A stretch of DNA of 64,000 nucleotides from Adineta steineri. Taxonomy: Eukaryota; Rotifera; Eurotatoria; Adinetida; Adinetidae. The translations under genes were made by a program, and so were the position numbers. The notes beneath the pieces were generated by a model. That model did not search any database and was not told where the DNA came from. It saw only the letters and a list, made by a program, of their open reading frames with translations. Shown piece after piece: positions 34,907 through 45,664 of the stretch (the stretch's first letter is position 1; every line of letters starts with the position of its first letter). The stretch is from NCBI GenBank assembly GCA_905250115.1, contig CAJNOI010000127.1, positions 1 through 64,000 on the forward strand. The letters are read 5' to 3'.

Positions 34907-35625
34907 CATGGTGAATTTTGTTTTTTTAAAAAGAAATTACTAATTAATGATTGATAAATTCAATAAAATTACGTTTATATAAACTTCAATAATTGGTATT
35001 GTGATAGAAATATATATATACAGTAAAACCCCTCTTTATGAACCCCCTGCTTACTTGAACACCCTCGGAAACTACCGAGCGAATTTTGCTGGAAATGCAC
35101 CCCTCCTTTATGACCCCCTCCCCTTTGATTTTGAATGTGAACGCTTTTTTAGTCGTATTTGTACATGTTACCTAATTGATATGAACATCCATAGAGAGCG
35201 CCGCCATACAAATTTGTATGATTAAACTGGAAGAGGTAACTGATCTTAACTAAACTCTACATAATCTATGTTTGCATGAATTGCAGAATTCACAAACAAA
35301 TCACTCATGTAAAAATACACTAAAAAACAATTTTAATTTGATTTACAGCTTTGTTATCATATGGACCGTGTTGCTTAGAATTTATAAAATAAATCTGATT
35401 CCTAGTTTTATTGTTATAGATTATAAGATGCATAACATTTTGCTTCTAATTGTACATCGTACACAGCTATAGAATCCCGTCGGATCCGTAATGATCATCA
35501 GTAAGACTTGAGCTGGTTTATCAAGCGATGCTGCAATTAAAAAACCATAGATTTTTTATAAAACTTTCATTTAAATGTGGTGGAGATATATAGAAGCCAA
35601 GTTCTAGTTGTTTCAATTTATGAAT
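34907..35625. other. Intergenic with one possible pogo-type transposon end
   Basis: No gene seen. At 35021, after TATATATA, CAGTAAAACCCCTCTTTATG resembles the terminal repeat of pogo/Tigger elements. A second similar block (CCCCTCCTTTATGACCCCC) lies near 35100. No right end was found. Confidence 0.35.
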
Positions 35626-36102
35626 TCAATCGATTATAAAATCTTGGAATTGATCTTTTTTCGGTTTAGTACCACCCATAGATATACAACAAGCAACAGT
35701 GTTATTATTATTAAATCTTATTTTTCGAGGTAATTCGTTAACGACCATATAAGTAATCCAAACTGAACGATTAAATTTCTTTAATACTATACCATCACTG
35801 TTTAAAAGAAAAGTCACTACTTTTCCATTTGGATCAGGTAATCTTTCTTTTAATATAATATTTCGTCGAATTTGGCCTCCTTGAATATCAGTTATTTTGG
35901 CAGTGCCATTTTCATCTGTTTCAAGTAGAGTGTCACGACGTTCTAAGATTGATATAATCTGAGAAAGAAGTAGAAATATGTACAACGTTGTTGGAGTTAC
36001 GACAAAACCAATATTGAACGCGCATTTGTGGTTTTCACATTTTGATAAGTTCGCTCCTTTATGACAACACTTTGAACATATAAAATATCTTTTACTTTGC
36101 AA
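35626..36102 (-). CDS. Transposase-associated fragment (Tnp-like), probably decayed
   Basis: 158-residue frame. Residues about 90-158 (LLNSDGIVLKKFNRSVW, VVNELPRKIRFNNNN, CISMGGTKPKKDQFQ) resemble a segment common in metazoan transposase-domain proteins of CACTA or related DNA transposons, where the pattern is DGxxxFKSSxxSxWP, INELPxxxR and GxxKPxM. An N-terminal zinc-like CSKCCHKGANLSKCENHKC is present. It is far shorter than a full transposase and no terminal repeats were found, so it is probably a remnant. Confidence 0.45.
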   Translation of the reverse strand: MQSKRYFICSKCCHKGANLSKCENHKCAFNIGFVVTPTTLYIFLLLSQIISILERRDTLLETDENGTAKITDIQGGQIRRNIILKERLPDPNGKVVTFLLNSDGIVLKKFNRSVWITYMVVNELPRKIRFNNNNTVACCISMGGTKPKKDQFQDFIID

Positions 36103-36387
36103 GATAGTTTCCTGGTTCTATATGATAGATTCTTCAATAGACCGAAAGTTTACAGATACATTTTTGACGCCAAACGAGCGTAGTAAGTCACATATATCAT
36201 TGATACATGATTTTGATAAATTATGTCTGTGTCGTAATCAAACAATAGCAGTTGATATTTCTTTGACATTAGATAGAGAAGTTTGATCATTATTGACAAC
36301 AAATTCACGTTCTATCTGTTGGAAATTCCATCATTATTTAAATACAGATAAGCAGTTGTTGTATCTACAATATAAAAATCACCTGTA

Positions 36388-36450
36388 GAGGTGGATGTGG
36401 AAAGAAGAAGAATGCAACACCTACACTTGCACCCACCCACTCACAAGATC
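36388..36450. repeat. Telomere-like palindrome
   Basis: G arm GTAGAGGTGGATGTGGAAAG and C arm TGCACCCACCCACTCACAAG, about 25 bp apart. Confidence 0.45.
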
Positions 36451-36801
36451 AGTTCTTAAGCAACACATTCATAACAATTGAGCTTTATACTATAATAATT
36501 TAGATAATGACGTTTTGGTTCACAGGAATGCTCCTCACTCTAAAAAAACAACGGTGCTCTACTGAGCACCGCAAAAATGATTTCGTCGCTACGAAAAAGT
36601 ATCTAAACATATTCAAAGTTTGCAAAATACAATAGAAAATTCTATGAAACCAGTAGAGGATCTTCTCGATTATCGGCGGGAAGAACGTTCTCCTACGGAA
36701 CCTTTTCTAAGTTCGGACACTACCAAAAAGTTTCGTAGGAAGATACGAAACCTTAAGAGTTTCATGTGGAACCGTGATAGTTTCGTATTAAACCCTAATC
36801 T

Positions 36802-36834
36802 TGAGGGTAGGTGTACGTGCGTGTGGGTGTGGAT
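36802..36834. repeat. Telomere-like G arm interrupted by a hAT MITE
   Basis: CTTGAGGGTAGGTGTACGTG then CGTGTGGGTGTGGAT. The hAT MITE 36835-37373 is inserted at its right end, duplicating GTGTGGAT. Confidence 0.5.
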
Positions 36835-37373
36835 CAGAGACCGGCGGGACACACTTTTTAAGGCTTACCGCGGGACGGTACGGGATAAAACTTTATACGG
36901 AATTGTCCCGCGATCGATATTCATTGACTTTATATACTCCAGTGACTTATTTACACGAAAAACGCTAAATATCGTTAGTAACGGTATCTTTTAAAGAACA
37001 TTTGAATGATATTATTCGCTATTTCTTATCTCGAATATATGATCGCTTCTATCCTTATCATCCTCATGAAACTCATACTACGTATATATTCGTAATTGTT
37101 CTACAGAATGAAAGAACGTAAGTCTTTCTTTGCTTTAATAACAATGAACTTGTACTAAGTGAAAGAAATAATCTTCGAGAACTATACTGTATATTCGCTT
37201 TGTCCACAGCTCCTATATAAGGTCATGTTGTAACCGAACGTCAAACTAATCTTTCTCCATCTCAAGTAGATAATATTTTATTTGTTCGATCAAGATGGCG
37301 TGACGGGACACTAAAAATGTTTTTGCGCGGGAGGCGGGACGGGACAGACAAATCCTTGTCCCGCCGGTCTCTG
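36835..37373. mobile_element. hAT-type MITE with 8-bp target duplication
   Basis: 539-bp element with perfect 17-bp terminal inverted repeats: CAGAGACCGGCGGGACA at 36835-36851 and its reverse complement at 37357-37373. It is flanked by an exact 8-bp duplication GTGTGGAT (36827-36834 and 37374-37381). Subterminal CGGGAC motifs recur inside both ends (for example 36869-36882 and 37335-37345), as expected of hAT transposase binding sites. No transposase encoded. The perfect ends indicate recent movement. Confidence 0.88.
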
Positions 37374-37381
37374 GTGTGGAT

Positions 37382-38174
37382 AATAATGAAACTGGTCATA
37401 AAACAACACAAGCTAGTTTCAGTCGTATGCGTTGTAGAGAAAAACGAAGAGAATATTATTCTATTCCATTTTATTTCTCGACCTGAATCTACAAAAAAAA
37501 TAGAATTAACTCTATCGGAAAGACAATTATCTTTGCCATCTTAATTTTCAATAACCGACTGTCAGTTATTCTTCAATTTCTCCTCCTGATCGACATGATT
37601 AACAAGTTATTATTGATAAATGAAACGCTTAACAATCTCTCTACATATCAACTGGTTAGAGAATGTTCAATACTCATCAATGATTCAATTTATCAGTCGG
37701 CACAGGAGAGAGGTAATAGTTAAAGACTCTAGATAAATTAGGTTGTGTCAGCGAAGAGACAAGGAATGTGGCACGAAAAATTAAAAACTCATGACACATT
37801 TTAGTTCAACATATTGATATTTTCATGTTCCAAATATATCAAATTGTCAAAATAGAGCATTAATTTAATTTATTTCAAATATTATTACTAAATATCATCA
37901 ATACAGAAGAACAGCAAATAAATGAACGAGTTTCAGTAGTATTTCCTTCGCAAAATCAATATCAAGGCGCAGCTTGAGGATCAATACTTGTTAATATTCA
38001 TTACATTCTGATATTTCATCCTTTAAATGTTAATTATTCTTGAAACCGTGAAATATTTGCATATAAAGATAGATATAACCTTACGAATGACTTGATTTTT
38101 ATTTTAGACAACAAACAAATATTCATCAATTAAGAATACAGACTGAACAACAACAAAAAAAGAAAACATCTAAC
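37382..38174. other. 3' flank of GPCR copy C
   Basis: Matches the 3' flanks of the other GPCR copies, including a GTTGTAGAGAAAAACGAAG block near 37430. No gene seen. Confidence 0.5.
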
Positions 38175-39128
38175 TTATTGACAAAAAAATAAACGTTTGA
38201 CTTCTTTCCGAAATGTTTTTGATATAAATAAATATGCATAACATCCAACACAAAATGAGATATAACTAATAAAAGATCCTACCAAATTCAGAAAGATGAC
38301 GATCTGTAATGAGCCGGTATTCTGTGCGATCTGGTAATATATAACGACAACATAGAGCATTGTATTACATACTATGTAAATACAAATATCCACAGCTACC
38401 ATTAGAACAAATTGTCGATCTCTGGAGCGAGAGGGTTGTTCAGAGTTTCCTATCATATTTCCAGTATTCGTTGCTACAGGAGCAATGCGTCGTTGACGCA
38501 CTTTTCTAATGTTTTTTGCAGTCCATATAGCAAAAATAATCATCAACAAAGGCACTATAATTGCTTTGACGCACATTGAATAATAACCTAGGAAAACGAC
38601 GTATCGACCTGCTCGAGCGTAACATATAGAATAGCCAGGTGCTATTTCTTGAATATCTGTTAGGATTAATGTATGACAATGAAACAGTATCCAAAATAAT
38701 GTTCCACTACCAATGCAAACATAAGCTAAACGACGAGTGCTTCTTTGTCGAGTTCGAGTATTTGATGATGTGACTAAAACTCGATCGATTGAAGCTAAGA
38801 TAAGATAAAATGCACTGAGAATATCAACTAAATACAATATGTAGTAATAGAAACGGCACATGAACAGATTAGAGTCAGTTAGATCTATTCCATAGCCAAC
38901 TGATAATGTAGCAAATAATACTATTAAAATAATGTATAAGAAATTAGCGATATTCACTGCAATCAGATAGATGGAACATGGACTTTTACGTAGATTTTTC
39001 TGAGTGAAAACAATGAGATTGATGATACAACTGACAATACCAAGTACCAATAATATTGGACCACCGATTCGAAATAAATCTGTCTGTACTGATTCTAGCA
39101 GTATGAGGAAACCGTCCGACGAAGACAT
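38175..39128 (-). CDS. Rhodopsin-like GPCR, copy C
   Basis: 317 aa with the same seven-TM plan as the other copies: MSSSDGF start, SIDRVL after TM3, loop AKNIRKVRQRRIAP and tail KTFRKEVKRLFFCQ. The extracellular loop 2 region reads APGYSICYARAGRYVVF, more diverged than the intracellular parts. This pattern would fit copies changing their ligand side while keeping the G-protein side. No intron. Confidence 0.85.
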   Translation of the reverse strand: MSSSDGFLILLESVQTDLFRIGGPILLVLGIVSCIINLIVFTQKNLRKSPCSIYLIAVNIANFLYIILIVLFATLSVGYGIDLTDSNLFMCRFYYYILYLVDILSAFYLILASIDRVLVTSSNTRTRQRSTRRLAYVCIGSGTLFWILFHCHTLILTDIQEIAPGYSICYARAGRYVVFLGYYSMCVKAIIVPLLMIIFAIWTAKNIRKVRQRRIAPVATNTGNMIGNSEQPSRSRDRQFVLMVAVDICIYIVCNTMLYVVVIYYQIAQNTGSLQIVIFLNLVGSFISYISFCVGCYAYLFISKTFRKEVKRLFFCQ

Positions 39129-40292
39129 GTTACTTTGAGAATAACTTTGATATAACTGAAAAATCTTTTTTTTGCTCGAGGCAAAACTCTCAAATGAGAG
39201 AGTGATAATAATGAGTCGGATATAATTGTTTGATTTACTGACGTCACAATAATGTCAAACAAAAATAATCAAAAGCCTTAAGAACAAAGCAGAGATATTT
39301 TAGTTACTTTAATGAGTGTAACTATGTTTATCTTTTTTTAATTATTTCTTTTCGTTTGATGTATCGCTCTATGTGTGTTTGCTCATGAAGAAATTTGAAT
39401 TCGGTAGCAAATGCTAAGAGATATTCAAATCATTCACACGTAAATTCAGCATTATTTAATTGTGTTCTAAGAATATATCATTTCATATGGTTTATTAATA
39501 GAATAATGAGGATACCTTGAAGACGATTTTTCTTTCATAGAGAAACAGGTACGATGATGACAAATTTAAAAAAATGAAGAGCGAGAGTACTGGTGAATAA
39601 AAGATTGTTATTCACATTTTCATTCTCACTCATGAATAATATCAAGAAAACTTCGTTGTTTAAATATAATAGTAAGAAAAATAAAATTTTTATCTGTGTA
39701 TCGACCTGTCCACGTAACTGTGTACATTAGTGGGCAAAGTTGACCACTGCTGTTAAGCAAAACTAATAGTACCATCGTGTGGAGCAAAGTCGAAATCACT
39801 CAGGAATGTATTCTTTTACTTCATAGGTCTGCATTGTCGCGTGAAAATTTATCATACAAAAAGTGTGAGTCTCAAAAGTCTCGAAATAACAAAATTATGA
39901 CAAATACTAGTTTAAAATCTTTTTTGCAGAGAGACGTACTTTTTTGGAACTCTATATTTGAAGTAGCGCTACGACTAATAGAGTATGTATTTACGAAAAA
40001 AAAGTTTGAACCGTTGTTTCTTTGTGACGTTATCTAAATTCGCAAACATGGTACATTAATCTAGGTATTTTCGTCACGCAAATAAAGTGTAGTTTATTTC
40101 TAGTCAACAATGATTGCGTTTTTATTTTTAGAGACTGTGCTGTAAATACAGTTTTTTATGCTTTATACAATGAATATATTGGAAGCTTTTTATAAATATT
40201 CTGGGTGATGGAGACGACCGTCACGGAATCACAGGGCGTGAGTGCGCGATAAAATATAACTAAAATTCAAATTGACATACTCACAACCACAC
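39129..40292. other. Upstream of GPCR copy C, then intergenic
   Basis: 39395-39710 is duplicated at 32895-33230. An open frame at 39777-40037 (86 codons) has no recognisable motif and is not called. Confidence 0.4.
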
Positions 40293-40300
40293 TCACCCTA
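40231..40300. repeat. Telomere-like palindrome
   Basis: G arm CACAGGGCGTGAGTGCG and C arm ATACTCACAACCACACTCAC, about 30 bp apart. It overlaps the last bases of the small frame 40293-40604. Confidence 0.45.
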
Positions 40301-40604
40301 AATCTTCAACGAAATAATTATCATTGAGATAGTTTAAAACACTTTCATTTGTTCTTGATTCTGATGAGAAGATTTTTCTTTCTTTTTTATGATCACATTC
40401 GATAATTTCTCCATTTAATAAACTATTTTCATCACAAACAATACGACGAAATGCTTGTGGACAATATAAATGAAAATATTCATTAAATGATTTTTCCAGA
40501 TTATTTATTTGATAATCATCAGTAAGTAATGAACGGCTATAAATATATAATATAATAATATCACATAATGACAAATGATTTTTCTCATCGGATGTTAGGG
40601 ACAT
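40293..40604 (-). CDS. Small hypothetical protein
   Basis: 103-residue frame with balanced composition (MSLTSDEKNHLSLCDIIILY, then NNLEKSFNEYFHLYCPQAF, ending YFVEDLG). It looks more protein-like than neighbouring short frames. No domain, signal peptide or clear homologue recognised. It could be a stand-alone small gene or one exon of a larger decayed gene. Confidence 0.4.
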   Translation of the reverse strand: MSLTSDEKNHLSLCDIIILYIYSRSLLTDDYQINNLEKSFNEYFHLYCPQAFRRIVCDENSLLNGEIIECDHKKERKIFSSESRTNESVLNYLNDNYFVEDLG

Positions 40605-41688
40605 TATTTCGACTCTTAAGTCAATAGAATGGTCACTATTTTATATATGTTGATGAGTCATGACATGATTATCAGGTCATCATTATCTTACTCATACATT
40701 TGTGACAAAAATCTCAGGTTTGATATGTGACCAATTTAATCAAAATATATTTATCAGAACAGAACAGAAAAAGAGTTGATTGATGGGAAAATGACCAGAG
40801 AATTGAAAGAAATATACAGAGACTAAAATCACAGACCACTGTAAACAAATGACGGATTAAAATCATTGCTATGGGAGTTCGTCTCAATGGTATTATCTCA
40901 TTATCAACCTATTAAACTGAATTTGTCGTGAGTGTTGGTAATAATGAGATTGGCTATAAAACAACTCAAATTAATTTCAGTCATCCGCGTTGTAGAAAGA
41001 AATGAAGAGAATATTTTTATATTTCATATTATTTTTCGATATAAATCTATATTAAAAGAATTAATTTTATCTGAAAGATGATATCTATCACTATTTCAAT
41101 TTTCGATAACCGACTGCTAGATAATCTTAAATTTCTCCTCATTACCGCCATTATTGACAAGTTATTGTCGATAAATGAAATACATAACAACCTATCTACA
41201 TGTTTACGGATAAGAGAATGTTTAATACTTATCAACAATCGAATTTATCAATCAAAATAGAAAAGAGGTAACAGTCAAAGACGCTGAATAAGTCAGATTA
41301 CGTCGGTGAGGAGACAACGAGTGTGGTTCGAGAAACTAAAAACCCGAAACAAATTTTCACTCAACATATTGATATTCTCATGTTCCAGTGATGTCGAATA
41401 GATAAAATAAAGCATTAATTTAATTTATTTGGAATATAAGTACTAAACATCATGAATATGGAAGAAAGATAAATAAAGGAACAAGTTTCAGTAATAATAC
41501 TTGTTAATATTCATTACATTCTGATATCTCATTCTTAGAATGTTAACTATTCTTCAAATTCTGAACCATTTGCATAGAAAGATAGATATAATCTTACGAA
41601 TAATTTCATTTTTATTTTAAACAAAAAAACAAATATTCACCAAATAACTATACAAACTTCACAACAAAAGAAAAAGAATACATCTAAC
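40605..41688. other. Intergenic and 3' flank of GPCR copy D
   Basis: From about 40930 it matches the 3' flanks of the other GPCR copies. The open frame 41047-41238 (-) resembles 2228-2400 (+) at peptide level but is not conserved in copy C. Confidence 0.45.
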
Positions 41689-42642
41689 TCATTGACAAAA
41701 AAATAAACGTTTCACTTCTTTTCGAAATGTTTTTGATATAAATACATATGCATAACACCCAATACAATATGAAATATAACTAATAAAAGTTCCCACCAGA
41801 TTCAAAAAGCTATTGATCTGTGTGTAGCCAACATTCTGTACGATCTGATAATATATAACAACGACTACCAGCATTGCATTACATGCTATGTAAATACAAA
41901 TATCCACAGCTACCATTAGAACAAATTGTCGGTCTTTGGAGTGAAAGGGTCGTTCAACGTTCCGCGCTGTATTTTCAGTATTCGTTGCTACAGGTGCAAT
42001 ACGTCGCTGACGCACTTTTCTAATGTTTTTAGCAGTCCATATACCAAAAATAATCAGTAACAAAGGCACTATAATTGCTTTGACAAACAATGAATAATAA
42101 CCCGTGAAAACGACGTATGCGCCAGCTCGATAATAACACGTAAAATAACCAGGTGCTATTTCTTGGATATCTGTTAGGAATAATGTATGACAATGAAACA
42201 AAATCCAAAATAATGTTCCACTACCAATGCAAATATAAGCTAAACGACGAGTGCTTTTTTGCCGTGTTCGAACATTTGATGATGTGACTAATACTCGATC
42301 GATTGAAGCTAAAATAAGATAAAAGGCACTGAGAATATCAAATAAATACGTTGTATAATAATAGAAACGACACATGAAGAGATTATGTGTAGTAAGATCT
42401 ATGTCATAGCCATATGCTAATATAAAGAATAATATTGGTAAAGTAATGTTTAATAAATTACCGATATTCACTGCTATCAAATAGATGGAACATGGACTTT
42501 TACGTAGATTTTTCTGAGCGAAAACAATCAGATTGATGACACAACCAATAACACCACACACTAATAGTATTGGACCACCGATTTGCAATAAATTTGTTTG
42601 GATTGATTGTAACAATGTGAGAAAATCGTCTGACGATAACAT
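41689..42642 (-). CDS. Rhodopsin-like GPCR, copy D
   Basis: 317 aa with the family plan; the N-terminus is MLSSDDFLTLLQS. SIDRVL follows TM3, and the AKNIRKVRQRRIAP loop and the KTFRKEVKRLFFCQ tail are unchanged from the other copies. The start is set at 42642 by alignment to them. No intron. The nearest upstream gene on the other strand is the RBR ligase at 43743. Confidence 0.85.
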   Translation of the reverse strand: MLSSDDFLTLLQSIQTNLLQIGGPILLVCGVIGCVINLIVFAQKNLRKSPCSIYLIAVNIGNLLNITLPILFFILAYGYDIDLTTHNLFMCRFYYYTTYLFDILSAFYLILASIDRVLVTSSNVRTRQKSTRRLAYICIGSGTLFWILFHCHTLFLTDIQEIAPGYFTCYYRAGAYVVFTGYYSLFVKAIIVPLLLIIFGIWTAKNIRKVRQRRIAPVATNTENTARNVERPFHSKDRQFVLMVAVDICIYIACNAMLVVVVIYYQIVQNVGYTQINSFLNLVGTFISYISYCIGCYAYVFISKTFRKEVKRLFFCQ

Positions 42643-43742
42643 GTTACTCTGACAATAACTTTGATATATGTGGAAAATGTTTTTTTTTGTTCGAAGCAAA
42701 ACTTTGAAATGAGAGTGTTAATAATAAGTCGGATATAACTGTTTGACTTAGTCACGTCACAATAATCTGAAACAAAAAGTAGTTAAGTCTCACGAACATA
42801 GCACAGATATTTTTAGTTCTTTTAATGAGTGCAGCTATGCTTGTCCCTTTCTGATTATTTTTTTTCATTTGATGTATTACTCTATTTTTGGGTGTGTGTA
42901 TAGGCTTTAGGTGAATACAATATCTACACCCACACCCTCAAAAAATAGATTCTAAACATTAGACTAAATTCGAACTTCTGAAGAAAAAATCGATTAGTCA
43001 GCGTAGAATTTTTATAAAATTAAAAAAATTATCGAGTTATTTTATTTGAAAATTAACATTAATATCATTCATTAATAATAAAATAGTTTATCTAAAAATA
43101 TAATTTTCTATAATTAATTTAATTGTAGGATCTTTATAACGAGATTCTCTTAAATGAAAAATTTTATTCCTCGATTCAAAACTCCGAATAGTTTTTGGAG
43201 CTTTCTCACATGTTGACAAATTATATGATATTTGATTAATATTGAACATTGTGAAGAGTAGAATTCATTATTAATCAACAAAATTAATTAAAATCTAATT
43301 TTTTTCTATCGGCAGCTTTTACATGGATCAGCACCATACAATGTATAGAAAAAATATTAAAAGCATTATTCGCTTATAACATGTGGAAATGCCTCAATAG
43401 AGTCAATTGATGAAAAATGAATTAACTCGATATATTTAAACTTCTAGATCCTGAATAATTCGTGACGATTCGATCGTGCACTTCATTCATAGTCGAAACG
43501 AATAAGATATTCTGTAGAACAGACTGTAAAAAATAAACCTTTATATTTTGACATCTATGTCATTTGTTCGTCACCGTTTCTTTTCTGTTCTTTCTTTCAT
43601 AGATGCATTGGTACTGTCTTGCGCAATGTTGTAATTGCACAAGAAAGCAGAAAAACAACATGTGCTTTTAAAACATCGTCATATATTCATAACATTTTTA
43701 GTAGTTTCAATAGACATATATTTTTTTTGACCAACAATATCA
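42643..43742. other. Divergent intergenic region
   Basis: Promoter side of both GPCR copy D and the RBR ligase. It contains one telomere-like palindrome. No gene seen. Confidence 0.5.
42883..42948. repeat. Telomere-like palindrome
   Basis: G arm CTATTTTTGGGTGTGTGTAT and C arm CTACACCCACACCCTCAA followed by AAAAATAG. Here the pairing extends into the flanks. Confidence 0.55.
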
Positions 43743-45664
43743 ATGACAAATCTGGAAAAACAAGAAGATGAAATCTTAGCATTACAATCAATATTTGATA
43801 ATAAATTTCGTCTTCTCGATGAAAATAATCAATATGAAATTTTAATTAATTTTGATTTAATTGAACCAATTGTTATTGAATTTAATAATGAAAAATCTCT
43901 TATTCATTATCTACCATCATTTACTCTTATTATTCATTATCATGATCAATATCCAAGTGATTATCCTCCTTCATTTATTCTTTCATGTTTTTATTTTTCT
44001 AAATTATCTTTACAAAATCTTTGTCGAAAACTTGATAATTATCCATTTATAAAAGGTGAAGTTTGTGTTTATGATTGGATTGAATTAATTAAACAAGAAA
44101 TTACGAATGAATTTACAATTCATACAAAAATCGATGACCGACTCAATGATCCACGAGCATTAAATGGATTTTTAAATGAGAATATTGATCAAATTTATCA
44201 ATATTTAATTAATTATAATAATGAACAAGAAGAAAAACAATTTCAAAAAAAATTGCAAACATGTTCAATATGTACAGATATTCTTCCAGGAATAGATTGT
44301 ATTCGCCTTCATCGTTGTGGACATTTTTATTGTCAATCATGTTTAAATGATTATGTTAAAATGACATTAGATAATGGAAAATTTGGTGAAAAACTTGTTT
44401 GTCCACAAAATCAATGTCAAAAAGCATTACTTCCAAATGAAATTAAACAAATTATTAATGATGATCATTTATATCAAAGATATGAAAAATTAACATTACA
44501 ACATGCTTTAGAATTAATGAATGATATTATTTGGTGTCCAAGGTGAGTCGAAAAAAAAGATAGAATCGCAATTCTAGTCGAATATTTTCATATTAAGAGA
44601 ATACCTAATCAAAAGTCTTTTAGAGTGTGTGTGTGAGCTAAGAGAAGAGACAAAAACATTCGTTCACAAGAAAATGTTACACTCTAGAGAAAAATTATTT
44701 GATTTAGATGTCAATTTGCTGTTCTTGCTGGAAATGGTGATGATAATTTAGCTATATGTGATCAATGTCATTTTACATTTTGTAAAAAATGTAAAGAAAC
44801 TTTTCATTTTCAAGTGATGTGTCCAAAAGATTATCTAATTGTACAATTAAAATTACAACAACAAAAAGCACGAGAAAGACTTTTAAAACAACAGGAAGAA
44901 GAACGTGAAAGAAATCGAGTAGGAGAAGAAAAAGATCAAAAAAGAATTGCCAGACAACAAGAAAAAGCTCAAATAGAATTAGCTAAAATTGAAAGAGGAA
45001 AAATAACATCAATGAAGAAAAATCTTGCCAGACAGCAATATCGTGAAATTATTCTTGATTCATCTGAAGAAGATATTCTATTAGAAAAAATCCTTGCTGC
45101 TGAACAATTAGAAGCATCGAATACTCAACTATGTCCAAATTGTCGTGTAAGAATTGAAAAAAATGGTGGTTGTTCACATATGCATTGTTCAAGATGTAAT
45201 TTTGATTTTACTTGGTCTGTACCAGAAGAACCTAAACTTCCCGAAATGACTTCTTTGTTATATCATGCTTCTAACACTAAGTCAGTTCAAGCTATCAAAG
45301 AAAAATTGAATCCAAATTTAAATTTAGGTTTGATAAGAAATTATCTCAATATTAAATTAAATTTAATTTTCTTTTAGTACAATCATCAGAACAAAAAACT
45401 GATTCTGATCAATTGAAAGAAAATGAAAATGAACAAAATTCAAAAATTTTAATTAATAATCGATCACTTCTTGGTTCTGCTATTATCAAACGAGTGAAAC
45501 AATGTCCCAATAGTTTATGTAATAAAATCAATGTTAAAATAGAAGAAGACAATTGGATTGTTTGTAATGGATGTTTGAAACAATTCTGTTTTTCTTGTTC
45601 ACAACCCATTGATGGACCACAACATTTTGAAAAGAAATGCGATCGTTACACGTCATTTAAATAA
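43743..45664 (+). CDS. RWD-RBR E3 ubiquitin ligase (RNF14-like)
   Basis: Three exons (43743-44542, 44708-45327, 45378-45664) join in phase to give 568 aa. Residues about 5-125 form an RWD domain (EDEILALQSIF, YPSDYPPSFIL). RING1 follows: CSICTDILPGIDCIRLHRCG, then HFYCQSC. The in-between-RING region (CDQCHFTFCKKC) is followed by a long charged Gln/Glu/Lys coiled coil of about 100 residues. RING2 reads CPNCRVRIEKNGGCSHMHC; in RBR ligases the Cys after the Gly-Gly forms the ubiquitin thioester. A further C-terminal zinc motif (CPNSLC, CNGC, CFSC) ends the protein. The domain order matches RNF14/ARA54-type ligases, which transfer ubiquitin in the cytosol or nucleus. The coiled-coil insertion before RING2 is unusually long. 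Intron 1 holds a telomere-like palindrome. Confidence 0.9.
44620..44688. repeat. Telomere-like palindrome in RBR gene intron 1
   Basis: G arm TTAGAGTGTGTGTGTGAG and C arm TGTTACACTCTAG, about 38 bp apart. Confidence 0.35.

Larger units (their letters stand above)
36103..36834. other. Intergenic, no gene seen
   Basis: Holds a perfect short hairpin (CGGTGCTC-TACT-GAGCACCG near 36551-36570), two telomere-like palindromes and no supported gene. Confidence 0.45.

Noticed and set aside
35021-35130. A complete pogo/Tigger element.
   Set aside because: Only a left-end-like sequence is visible. No right end or transposase was found within reach.
36551-36570. Perfect hairpin CGGTGCTC-TACT-GAGCACCG, like a terminator or histone stem-loop.
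   Set aside because: No gene ends nearby, the sequence does not match the histone stem-loop, and such terminators are not used in eukaryotes.
39777-40037. 86-codon plus-strand frame.
   Set aside because: No motif, no splice context and ordinary AT-rich composition; not distinguishable from chance.
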